A stretch of DNA of 47,684 bases, taken from positions 1 through 47,684 of the forward strand of contig JAQVXE010000007.1 in the NCBI GenBank assembly GCA_028709305.1, written 5' to 3'. Source of the stretch: Bacillota bacterium (GTDB lineage: Bacteria > Bacillota > DTU025). The notes under the pieces were generated by a model. It made no database searches. It saw nothing but the letters and a program-made list of their open reading frames with translations, and was not told the DNA's origin. The translations under genes and the position numbers were made by a program. This document shows, piece after piece, positions 20,401 to 28,723 of this stretch. Position 1 is the first letter of the stretch, and each line of letters begins with the position of its first letter.

Positions 20401-20429
20401 ATTCTAGCACAGATGGCATTGAGTGTAAA
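20401..20429 (-). promoter_or_regulatory. Sigma-A-type promoter for rpsO(-pnp)
   Basis: Minus strand TTTACA-17 nt-TAGAAT with TGn extended -10 (TGTGC); about 115 nt upstream of the rpsO start. Confidence 0.6.
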
Positions 20430-21372
20430 CTCCAGGACCAACCAGGGTTCTAGCAGCTTCAATATCGGAAGCGATCTGCTCCCTCAAATCAGCTGGGCCT
20501 GCAAAGCGCTTCTCGTTGCGGAGCCTAGCCATGAATTCTACAACTAGTATTTCCCCGTACAGGTCAGCACAAGCATCCACAAGGTGAACCTCGCACGTAA
20601 CGCCACGCGCTTCGTCGCCAAATGTCGGGCGAACGCCTATGTTGCACACGGCTGTTGCGTGCATACTATCGCCCCAATGCGCCCTGACCGCATAGACACC
20701 GCTGGACGGGATAGCATACCCCTGCGGCAGCCTGAGGTTCGCGGTAGGCACACCCAAAGCTCTTCCCACACCACGCCCCCGTTCTACAATGCCCCTCACA
20801 AAGTGCGGTCTCCCAAGGAGTCTGCTGACGAGGGCAACATCTCCGCGGGCGAGGGCTGCCCGTACTGCCGTGCTGCCTACTGTAGTGCCTGCCTCAGTCA
20901 CGGGAGGAACCACGGTCACGCCAATTCCATGCCTCGCACAGATGGTCACCAGTTCTCTGGCAGTCCCTACGCCATGGCGGCCGAAAGTGTAGTCGAAACC
21001 ACAAACAACGTGCTCAGCACTGAGAGCACTCACTAGCACACCTGCAACGAAGTCCTCCTGCGACATGCCTGCTAACGTCATGTCGAAAGATTGGACTACC
21101 GCAGTATCGATGCCAGCCTTCTCAATAAGCTTCAACCTGTCATCCAAGGATGTGAGCAGCTGCGGAGCCTGCGAAGGGTTGAGCACGGCAAGGGGATGGA
21201 CATTGAAGGTATATACGCCGCTTCTAGCCCCCCGATCGCGTGCGAGCCTTAGAGCCTCTCGCAACAGCTCCATGTGGCCAACGTGAACTCCATCAAACGT
21301 ACCCAGTGCATACACCTTGGCTGTGGCGGGAGGTTTCTCTGATGTTGAAATGAAGAAGCGCTCCATAGACAT
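20404..21372 (-). CDS. ribF: Bifunctional riboflavin kinase/FAD synthetase
   Basis: YALGTFDGVHVGHMELL, RGRGVGRALGVPTANLRLP. Confidence 0.94.
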   Translation of the reverse strand: MSMERFFISTSEKPPATAKVYALGTFDGVHVGHMELLREALRLARDRGARSGVYTFNVHPLAVLNPSQAPQLLTSLDDRLKLIEKAGIDTAVVQSFDMTLAGMSQEDFVAGVLVSALSAEHVVCGFDYTFGRHGVGTARELVTICARHGIGVTVVPPVTEAGTTVGSTAVRAALARGDVALVSRLLGRPHFVRGIVERGRGVGRALGVPTANLRLPQGYAIPSSGVYAVRAHWGDSMHATAVCNIGVRPTFGDEARGVTCEVHLVDACADLYGEILVVEFMARLRNEKRFAGPADLREQIASDIEAARTLVGPGVYTQCHLC

Positions 21373-21384
21373 ACACCTCAGAAA

Positions 21385-22308
21385 CTAGAAGACAACTCTT
21401 GGCTGAATCCATTTACATCCATCTACTAGACGAAGCTCTCCAACTGCAGCAAGTGATCCGTCGGCCCGCAAGAGCGCCACGTAGTCACCTGAGCCACTAG
21501 CATGCGCTATTTCGCCTTCATCGGCCCGAATTCGGGCTCCGTGGCCAACACGCGCTGCCTCATCTTCTGACACCGAGCGCTTGGGCATTCCTCTCACGCC
21601 TTCAACAAGCGGCCTGACACAAGTTGCCAGTTGGCCGGATTCCGCCGCCTGCGAGAGCTCCTCCAAGGTGTACGCCTCTTCTAGACGAAACCCGGACGAC
21701 ATCGTCCGCTCGAGCGTACCCATATGCCCATCCACCCCAAGGCTTTTGCAGATATCCTCGCAAAGCGTGCGGATATAGGTCCCCTTGGAGCATGTGACGC
21801 ACACCTGGCCCCTCGAGTCAAGTGTTACGCTCTCGGGCCAATCTGCCGACGATATTGGCTCAATCCGGTATATCGTAACGCGCCTGGGTTCGCGTTCAAC
21901 TGTGAGCCCTTCGCGAGCAAGCTCGTAAAGGTGCCTCCCCCGGTAGCGAACCGCAGAAACCATGGGCGGTACCTGGTCAATGTGGCCGACGAAACGCTGA
22001 AAAGCCGAAAACACAGCTTCCTTCGGAAGCTCAAAACTTTCGCTCTTGGCTACAACCCTGCCTGAAGCGTCGGCAGTATCAGTGGAGATGCCGAAGACAA
22101 TCTCGGCATCATATTCCTTGGGCATGTCCATCATGAACCTTGAAAGACGTGTAGCTCTGCCCATACAAACAACGAGGACCCCAGTTGCATCAGGGTCCAA
22201 GGTTCCTGTGTGCCCGGCCGAACGCTCACCCGTTATCCGCCTGACTTGGACAACAACATCGTGAGATGTCATGCCTTCGGGCTTGTTGACTACAATTACT
22301 CCATCCAA
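21385..22308 (-). CDS. truB: tRNA pseudouridine(55) synthase
   Basis: GVIVVNKPEGMTSHD, GHTGTLDPDATGVLVV; proposed TTG start at 22308 (SD GGAGG), overlapping nrnA by 13 nt; ORF start 22392 is implausible. Confidence 0.9.
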   Translation of the reverse strand: MDGVIVVNKPEGMTSHDVVVQVRRITGERSAGHTGTLDPDATGVLVVCMGRATRLSRFMMDMPKEYDAEIVFGISTDTADASGRVVAKSESFELPKEAVFSAFQRFVGHIDQVPPMVSAVRYRGRHLYELAREGLTVEREPRRVTIYRIEPISSADWPESVTLDSRGQVCVTCSKGTYIRTLCEDICKSLGVDGHMGTLERTMSSGFRLEEAYTLEELSQAAESGQLATCVRPLVEGVRGMPKRSVSEDEAARVGHGARIRADEGEIAHASGSGDYVALLRADGSLAAVGELRLVDGCKWIQPRVVF

Positions 22309-23282
22309 GTATACCCAGCCTCCGACAGAGCCCGCGCCAATCTGGGCAGCACCTTTGATTTCACCTCTTCGAGAGATCCCCGCATTGTGCACCCTGAAGC
22401 ATGCACGTGCCCACCGCCACCGAATTCTGCCGCAACCTTTGCTACATCTACTTTCTCCTTAGAACGGAATCCGACTCTTATGGTTCCATCACTCAGCTCG
22501 CGCAGAGCAACAGCGATTTCTACACCGTCAATGGATCGAGCGTATCCAATGAAGCCTTCTGTTTCTCCCTCTGTGATATCATGGCGCTCCATGAGTTTCG
22601 CAGAGATTGACATAGACGCAATGAGTCCTCCACAGGAGAACTCGATACCAAGGATTGCCTCGGCTAGAGCTGAAAGAGACCCGTAAGGCTTGGTGTCATA
22701 GATGCTCTGCGCAATCTCCCACGGCCTGGCCCCTGCGTCTACAAGGTCGGCCGCGACTCGAAATGTATCTGCAGAGGTATTCGAGTACCTGAATGAGCCC
22801 GTATCAGTGGAAAGCCCCGCGAAAAGGCAGGTGGCAATATCAGCGTCATACTCCACCCCAAGGCCGCGAATGATCGCGGCGACCATCTCGACTGTAGCAG
22901 CCGCCTCTGTGCACACCCAGTTGATGTCTGCAAAATGCGTGTTGGTGGCATGGTGATCCACATTGGCCACTGTCTTGCCGCTCCTAACTGCCTCATCACA
23001 TTGGCCAACGCGATCAGCCGAACCGCAATCGAGCACGAGGGCAAGATCGAACGGTCCCTCGACGCACCCTGCCGAGCATATTGAACATGAGCCCGGGAGG
23101 AACCTGAGAAAATCAGGTACGGGATCGGACAGGCCTATGCACACACTCTTGCCGATCTTCTCCAAGGCCAGCTTCATCGCCAACGCAGATCCAATGGCAT
23201 CGCCGTCTGGAACAACGTGAGTCGTAACGAGTATTGATCTTGCGCCCCAAATAGCATCTAGCAGCTCTTGCGAAACCTTCAC
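22296..23282 (-). CDS. nrnA: DHH/DHHA1-family bifunctional oligoribonuclease/PAP phosphatase (NrnA-like)
   Basis: HVVPDGDAIGSALAM, VDHHATNTHF, FGGGGHVHASGCTM motifs. Confidence 0.9.
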   Translation of the reverse strand: MKVSQELLDAIWGARSILVTTHVVPDGDAIGSALAMKLALEKIGKSVCIGLSDPVPDFLRFLPGSCSICSAGCVEGPFDLALVLDCGSADRVGQCDEAVRSGKTVANVDHHATNTHFADINWVCTEAAATVEMVAAIIRGLGVEYDADIATCLFAGLSTDTGSFRYSNTSADTFRVAADLVDAGARPWEIAQSIYDTKPYGSLSALAEAILGIEFSCGGLIASMSISAKLMERHDITEGETEGFIGYARSIDGVEIAVALRELSDGTIRVGFRSKEKVDVAKVAAEFGGGGHVHASGCTMRGSLEEVKSKVLPRLARALSEAGYTWME

Positions 23283-23656
23283 CTGCTGGTGCCACCACTT
23301 TCGTCATCAATTTGCCCGCTCTGTACATCCTCGATCAGCTTGAGTATGCGTGCTCCCCTCTCAATGGAATCATCATACTCAAAACTGATCTCAGGAGTTA
23401 AGCGCAGCGGCACCCGACGACCGATCTCCGACCTTATGTAGCCCGTGGCGCTCGCCAGGGCATCCATGGTCTCGGCGCGGGAATTCTCGTCACCCAGTAT
23501 GCTCACGAATATCTTCACATGTTGAAGGTCTCCGCTTACCTCAACTTCGGTCACAGTTGCAAACCCCAGCCTGGGATCTTTGATATCACGTTGTAGGATA
23601 CTTGAGACCTCTTGACGTATTGCGGCTTTAACACGATTAGCTCGATAGTTCGACAC
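23279..23656 (-). CDS. rbfA: 30S ribosome-binding factor A
   Basis: SNYRANRVKAAIRQEVSSILQRDIKDPRLGFATVTEVEVSGD; GTG start with SD GGAGGTG preferred over the ORF start 23680. Confidence 0.92.
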   Translation of the reverse strand: MSNYRANRVKAAIRQEVSSILQRDIKDPRLGFATVTEVEVSGDLQHVKIFVSILGDENSRAETMDALASATGYIRSEIGRRVPLRLTPEISFEYDDSIERGARILKLIEDVQSGQIDDESGGTSR

Positions 23657-23688
23657 CGCACAGCACCTCCAGGGAGTCATGCGAGAAC

Positions 23689-23970
23689 TCAGAGTATTTC
23701 AATTTCGTAAGAGCACAGGACGACACCTGGCGACAAGTCAAACATTCGCGCGACCGCCTCCAGGACGCTATGGGCGTGGCCCGAGTCGTTGCTCACGCAA
23801 ACAACGCCTATCTGCGCTTTATTCCAGATGTCGTGGTGATCGACTTCTGCGACAGCGACATTGAACCGATTTCTCGTTCGCGCCATCAAACCTCGGATTA
23901 CGCGTTTTTTCTCCTTGAGAGACCGGCTGCCTCCTATCAGAAGTTCGCAACACATGGCTCCTATGACCAT
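23689..23970 (-). CDS. ylxP: DUF503 family protein (YlxP)
   Basis: 93 aa; GSRSLKEKKRVIRGLMARTRNRFNVAVAEVDHHD...; infB-rbfA synteny. Confidence 0.9.
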   Translation of the reverse strand: MVIGAMCCELLIGGSRSLKEKKRVIRGLMARTRNRFNVAVAEVDHHDIWNKAQIGVVCVSNDSGHAHSVLEAVARMFDLSPGVVLCSYEIEIL

Positions 23971-23989
23971 GCCGCATTCACCCCGGCCT

Positions 23990-26491
23990 CTATAGTTCCC
24001 GCCTTATTTCTTCATTTCCATAAGCCTCAATGATGTCACCTTCGCGAACGTCGTTCCAGTCCTCAATGCCGATTCCGCACTCAAAACCCGCAACAACCTC
24101 TTTAACATCATCCTTGAAGCGCCTCAGAGATGCGATCTTCCCTTCGTGCTCAACGATTCCGTCTCTAACGACACGAACTGAGGCATTACGCGGCACCTTG
24201 CCTTCAGTGATGTAGCACCCGGCCACAACTCCGGCTCTCGGAACCTTGAAGGTGGCTCTGACTTCAGCTTGGCCATACACGACCTCACGGTATTCGGGGT
24301 CAAGCAACCCCTCAAGAGCTTTCTTGACATCATCAATTGCTTCATATATGACCCTGTAGAGCCTTACGTCAACCTTCTCGTCCTCCGCACACATCAAGGC
24401 AACCGCATCAGGTCTGACATTGAAGCCAATGACGACTGCGTTGGACGCCGACGCCAACATGATATCTGACTCACTGATAGCGCCAACGCCTCCGTGGATC
24501 ACATCGACGCAAACCTCATCAGTGGACAGCTGTTCGATTGCTTGCCGAACTGCCTCCACAGAGCCTTGCACATCCGCCTTGATGATGACCCTGAGCTCCT
24601 TCACTTCGCCCTCTTTGATCTGGCTGAACAGATCCTCAAGAGATACCTTCTTGGGAGCCTCCCCGATCTCTTCAATGCGTCTTCGTTCAGCGCGCCTAGC
24701 CGCAACCTGCCTGGCCTCGCGCTCATCAATGACTACCTGGAAAGCATCGCCCGCCAACGGAACATCACTCAGGCCCAGAACCTCCACTGGCATGGATGGT
24801 GTAGCCTCCTGCACAGTCCGGCCCTTGTAGTCTGCCATTGCTCTGACTCTGCCGTGCACTTCTCCAACGAGGAAGTAGTCGCCCACCCTTAGTGTTCCCT
24901 TCTGGATCAGAACAGTGGCAACGGGTCCGCGTCCCCTGTCAACCTTGGCTTCTATTACTACTCCCATGGCAGGCCTATCAGGATTGGCTTTCAGTTCGCC
25001 CATCTCCGCCATGAGCAGAACCATCTCCAGAAGATCCTCGATGCCCTGCCTCTTCAGCGCAGAAACAGGGACCATTACAGTGTCTCCTCCCCATTTCTCG
25101 GGCACAAGACCGCGTTCGGACAATTGAGTCTCCACACGCTCCGGATTGGCTTCCGGCTTGTCAATCTTGTTCACTGCAACTATTATCGGCACCTTGGCAT
25201 CTTTGGCGTGGTTGATCGCCTCAACTGTCTGCGGCATTACGCCATCATCAGCTGCCACAACCAACACGGCAATGTCAGTGGCGTGTGCACCACGAGCCCG
25301 CATAGCCGTAAAAGCCTCATGGCCAGGCGTATCAAGGAAGGTTATCTTCTTGCCGTCCATCTCAACCTGGTATGCACCGATATGCTGGGTAATCCCGCCC
25401 GCTTCTGTTGCAGTCACGTTTGCCTCGCGAATAGCATCGAGCAGAGAAGTCTTGCCGTGGTCGACGTGGCCCATGATGGTTACCACCGGAGGCCTGGCTT
25501 TCAGGCTTTCAGGTGTATCCTCTATTTCAGCAATGATAAGTTCGCGTTCCTCTCTCTCGGAGGTGAGCTCTGCCTCAAACCCGAGCTCAGATGCTAACAC
25601 CTGGGCTATTTCTCCTTCAACCTGGTCATTGATACGAACCATCACGCCCAGCTTAACGAGCCTTCGCACACATTCAGAAGCCGAAATTTCAAGCTTGGCA
25701 GCAAATTCGCGAACACTAATAGTAGAACCTACCTCAATCCGCTTTACCTTTGGCGCCTTCTCTCTCCTGCGACCTCTCCGCCTTGCGGAGACTTCGTCTA
25801 TGTCGTCAATATCACCTGTTCTGACCATACGCCCAAGCTCTTTGGCATCCCCAAGCGGCCTTGAAGTGGGCGGCTTCTTTCGGCCTCGCCGGTCAGCCTT
25901 GCGATCTGTTCGCCGCCGTTTCAGTTCATCATCGGAATAATCCTCGCGGCGCCGACGATCATCCGGCTGCTGCCTGCCCCTTACCGGCTTGGCCGGGCTA
26001 GCTTGCTGACTGCGTGGAGGCTGCTGAGCAGATCCGTGCCCAAGGCCTCCATCTCGCTGGCGTTCCCCAGTGCGAGCCCCATCCCCAGCAGGCCTGGGGA
26101 AATCACGACCCGGAGCACCCGCTCCACCAGCCGAACGTGGAGATGATGGCGGATAAACCTGACTCGACGGTCGACCACGACCGCCCTCTTGGTCAGCTCG
26201 TCTCCGGGCTTTCGGGGGAGACTGCTCCCGCTTTTTCGCTGGCGCAGCCTGTTGCGCCTGAGCAGGTTGAGCGGGCCCCTTAGCCTTCCTGTCTTCCTGC
26301 TCAACACCGGGTTTGGCTCCTTCAGCGTCAGGACCATACTTGCGCATCACATATCGTGCCGCATTCTCATCGATAGAACTCATGTGGTTCTTTGCCTTGA
26401 CGCCCAACTCGTTGAGGAGATTGACAAGGTCTTTGCTCTGCATGTTCAACTCTCTCGCCAGCTCAAACACTCTCACTTTTCCCATTGGCAC
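23990..26491 (-). CDS. infB: Translation initiation factor IF-2
   Basis: 833 aa; [33 protein letters not shown]2_N and Arg-rich linker. Confidence 0.97.
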   Translation of the reverse strand: MPMGKVRVFELARELNMQSKDLVNLLNELGVKAKNHMSSIDENAARYVMRKYGPDAEGAKPGVEQEDRKAKGPAQPAQAQQAAPAKKREQSPPKARRRADQEGGRGRPSSQVYPPSSPRSAGGAGAPGRDFPRPAGDGARTGERQRDGGLGHGSAQQPPRSQQASPAKPVRGRQQPDDRRRREDYSDDELKRRRTDRKADRRGRKKPPTSRPLGDAKELGRMVRTGDIDDIDEVSARRRGRRREKAPKVKRIEVGSTISVREFAAKLEISASECVRRLVKLGVMVRINDQVEGEIAQVLASELGFEAELTSEREERELIIAEIEDTPESLKARPPVVTIMGHVDHGKTSLLDAIREANVTATEAGGITQHIGAYQVEMDGKKITFLDTPGHEAFTAMRARGAHATDIAVLVVAADDGVMPQTVEAINHAKDAKVPIIVAVNKIDKPEANPERVETQLSERGLVPEKWGGDTVMVPVSALKRQGIEDLLEMVLLMAEMGELKANPDRPAMGVVIEAKVDRGRGPVATVLIQKGTLRVGDYFLVGEVHGRVRAMADYKGRTVQEATPSMPVEVLGLSDVPLAGDAFQVVIDEREARQVAARRAERRRIEEIGEAPKKVSLEDLFSQIKEGEVKELRVIIKADVQGSVEAVRQAIEQLSTDEVCVDVIHGGVGAISESDIMLASASNAVVIGFNVRPDAVALMCAEDEKVDVRLYRVIYEAIDDVKKALEGLLDPEYREVVYGQAEVRATFKVPRAGVVAGCYITEGKVPRNASVRVVRDGIVEHEGKIASLRRFKDDVKEVVAGFECGIGIEDWNDVREGDIIEAYGNEEIRREL

Positions 26492-26509
26492 TCACCCCCA
26501 TGACTCGCA

Positions 26510-26646
26510 TCAAGCCGGACTCTCGCCAGATATGCAACGACCCCTAAGCATACTAAGGGTCCATATCGTCTCCCCTTGCGAAGTTCCGGCCACCTGCGCG
26601 AGACCGCAGAACCCAACAATATTTGATGATTCTTGCCGCTTATCAT
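26510..26646 (-). pseudogene. Possible truncated, frameshifted remnant of ylxQ (L7Ae-family ribosomal protein)
   Basis: One frame opens ATG MISGKNHQILLG; the adjacent frame continues IVGFCGLAQVAGTSQGETIWTLSMLRGR, resembling the YlxQ N-terminus (LLGLAxRAxKxxSGExxVxxxIRxxxAKL) at the canonical rnpM-infB position. Confidence 0.45.
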
Positions 26647-26666
26647 TGATCAACCCCACAAGAAAT

Positions 26667-26933
26667 TCAATCAGGCAGTTCCTCCAGAAGGCAGGCAATG
26701 ACTTCGTTAGACGCTTCCGTTTCGAGGGCTCTGAAAAGCCTGCCTCCACGGGCTGCTTTGGACAGGCAGTCACGGTTCGGGCAGACATACGCGCCGCGCC
26801 CCGAGCGTTTGCCGGAAGGATCGACCAAAACCTCTCCTTCAGGCGTACGGACGACCCTGATAAGATCACGCTTATCCGCCACTTTGCCGCAGCCTACACA
26901 AGTTCGCTGAGGAACCTTTTTCACCTTGGCCAC
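26667..26933 (-). CDS. rnpM: RnpM/YlxR family RNase P modulator
   Basis: 88 aa; PQRTCVGCGKVADKRDLIRVVRTPEGEVLVDPSGKRSGRGAYVCPNRDCL. Confidence 0.95.
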   Translation of the reverse strand: MAKVKKVPQRTCVGCGKVADKRDLIRVVRTPEGEVLVDPSGKRSGRGAYVCPNRDCLSKAARGGRLFRALETEASNEVIACLLEELPD

Positions 26934-26945
26934 TGAATAGCACCC

Positions 26946-28025
26946 CTAGAAATCTATCTCAAATTTGGGCATGCTGACCAGACCAACCTGGGACTCGCTC
27001 TTTATGTCTATCTTCCATCCCGTAATCTTGGCAGCGAGGCGCGCATTCTGGCCTTCCCTGCCAATAGCTAGGGATAGCTGGTAATCGGGTACGATCACAG
27101 TTGCGACTTTCGACAAGAAATCAGGCCTGACCTCCAAAACCTTCGCCGGGCTGAGAGCATTGGCAATGAATACCGAATGATCCTCATCCCATGGTATCAC
27201 ATCTATCTTCTCCCCGGCGAGTTCTGAGACTATCGCCTGTATCCTTGCCCCCCGAGGTCCTACACAAGCCCCCACCGGGTCGACGTTGGGGTCTCCTGCA
27301 GCAACTGCCACTTTCGATCGCGCACCTGCCTCACGAGCTATGGCCTTTATCTCCACGACTCCCTCTGATATCTCGGGCACCTCGAGCTCAAGAAGGCGCC
27401 TCAAAAGGCCAGGATGGGTTCGTGACAACATCACAAGCGGACCCCGTCCCGTCTTACGCACCTCAACTACGTAGCACTTGACCCTCATTCCCGGCTCATA
27501 CGTCTCATTCCTGATTTGCTCGTGCGGTGGTAGACTCGCCTCAGTTTTTCCAAGATCTACTATGATGTTGCGCTGGTCGATACGGCCCACAGTCCCCGTG
27601 ACCACGTCTCCCTCGCGCTCGGAATACTCCTCATAGATGACGCCCCTCTCCGCCTCGCGTATGCGCTGAACCACAACTTGCTTGGCGGTCTGAGCGGCTA
27701 TTCTTCCAAACTCCTTGGGCGTAACCTCTCCCTCAATGATATCACCTAGCTGGTAGTTGGGATCGATTTGCCTCGCTTCTTCAAGCGAAATCTCCGTCTT
27801 TGGGTCCCCCGCTTCCTCAACTACGTTCTTTCGAGCAAGCACAAGAATGCGCCCTGTTTCAGGGTCGATATTCACTCTTACGTTCTGAGATGAGCCATAG
27901 TGCCTCTTGAATGCAGACACCAGGGCCGCTTCCAAGGCCTCCAAAAGGACTGCCTTAGGAACCCCGCGCTCCCTTTCCAGTTCATCGAGGGCCCTGACTA
28001 TCTCAAGACCTTCACGCTCAGTCAT
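26946..28025 (-). CDS. nusA: Transcription termination/antitermination protein NusA
   Basis: S1 and KH domains; VDPVGACVGPRGARIQAIVSEL; start set at MTEREGLEIVRALDELERERG rather than the ORF start 28112. Confidence 0.95.
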   Translation of the reverse strand: MTEREGLEIVRALDELERERGVPKAVLLEALEAALVSAFKRHYGSSQNVRVNIDPETGRILVLARKNVVEEAGDPKTEISLEEARQIDPNYQLGDIIEGEVTPKEFGRIAAQTAKQVVVQRIREAERGVIYEEYSEREGDVVTGTVGRIDQRNIIVDLGKTEASLPPHEQIRNETYEPGMRVKCYVVEVRKTGRGPLVMLSRTHPGLLRRLLELEVPEISEGVVEIKAIAREAGARSKVAVAAGDPNVDPVGACVGPRGARIQAIVSELAGEKIDVIPWDEDHSVFIANALSPAKVLEVRPDFLSKVATVIVPDYQLSLAIGREGQNARLAAKITGWKIDIKSESQVGLVSMPKFEIDF

Positions 28026-28497
28026 CGCCGAAAACCTCCTCGAGGTGGACAGCCAGCCTGGCGCTGTTGATACTTGAACGCGGCACTTGCACAACAACCT
28101 CGTCCACTTCAATCAACACACAATCGCCGCGGTTGCCCTGCAACACGCCTTCGAAACGCTTGCGCCCATCTATCTCGTTGTAAGTCGTGATGAGCGCCCA
28201 TCTTCCCTTGAGTCTATCGTATTCTTCATCGCTCCGGATCGGTTTTTCGCCAGAGGATGACACTTCCAGAATATAGCTTTGCGGTATGAAATCTTGACGG
28301 TCCAACTCCGATCCCACCGCCCGCGACAGGTCGGCGCAATCGTCTATCCCTACTCCCCCTGGCTTATCTATGTACACGCGTACATACCAGACACCTGAAT
28401 CCTTTACAAACTCGGTATCTACTACCTCAAGTCCGAAGGGTTCTGCGGCTGACTTAGCTATAGCACTCGCACGGGATTCGATCTGCCGACGATTCAT
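28018..28497 (-). CDS. rimP: Ribosome maturation factor RimP
   Basis: EVVDTEFVKDSGVWYVRVYIDKPGGVGIDDCADLSRAVG; upstream of nusA. Confidence 0.93.
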   Translation of the reverse strand: MNRRQIESRASAIAKSAAEPFGLEVVDTEFVKDSGVWYVRVYIDKPGGVGIDDCADLSRAVGSELDRQDFIPQSYILEVSSSGEKPIRSDEEYDRLKGRWALITTYNEIDGRKRFEGVLQGNRGDCVLIEVDEVVVQVPRSSINSARLAVHLEEVFGDD

Positions 28498-28527
28498 CGT
28501 TCGCCTTCCCTCCTAATGAGTAAAAGC

Positions 28528-28545
28528 GCAGGGCTTTTGCCCTGC
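28528..28545 (-). promoter_or_regulatory. rimP leader hairpin 2 (attenuator-like)
   Basis: GCAGGGC-AAAA-GCCCTGC then GCTTTTACTC on the minus strand, about 10 nt before the rimP SD. Confidence 0.5.
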
Positions 28546-28566
28546 AAGGGGACAGACATGATGAAA

Positions 28567-28585
28567 GAGTGGGACGGACCCACTC
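28567..28585 (-). promoter_or_regulatory. rimP leader hairpin 1 (attenuator-like)
   Basis: Perfect GAGTGGG-TCCGT-CCCACTC followed by TTTCATC on the minus strand. Confidence 0.5.
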
Positions 28586-28636
28586 TCCCTAGCCACACAT
28601 CACACACGCCTGCCGAGGACAATCCTCACACGTATT

Positions 28637-28665
28637 AATATATCATACGCCACAGGCTCACGCAA
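28637..28665 (-). promoter_or_regulatory. Sigma-A-type promoter for the rimP-nusA-infB operon
   Basis: Minus strand TTGCGT-17 nt-TATATT with extended -10 TGA. Confidence 0.65.
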
Positions 28666-28676
28666 GACCACCAGGC

Positions 28677-28693
28677 ATGCTGCGAAGCAGCAT
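28677..28693 (-). terminator. Hairpin just downstream of polC
   Basis: ATGCTG-CTTCG-CAGCAT with UUCG-type loop, about 30 nt after the polC stop; no U-tract. Confidence 0.35.
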
Positions 28694-28723
28694 CAAGAGG
28701 CGACGGCGGCAATAGCCCATTGA

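Noticed and set aside
25146-25940. 264-aa plus-strand ORF
   Set aside because: Antisense to infB; Ser-rich shadow translation of the GTPase gene.
25981-26337. 118-aa minus-strand ORF ([17 protein letters not shown]...)
   Set aside because: Out-of-frame reading of the Arg/Pro-rich infB linker.
26510-26869. 119-aa minus-strand ORF as an intact gene
   Set aside because: Most of it overlaps rnpM out of frame; only the part past the rnpM stop shows ylxQ-like residues, so I report that segment as a possible pseudogene.
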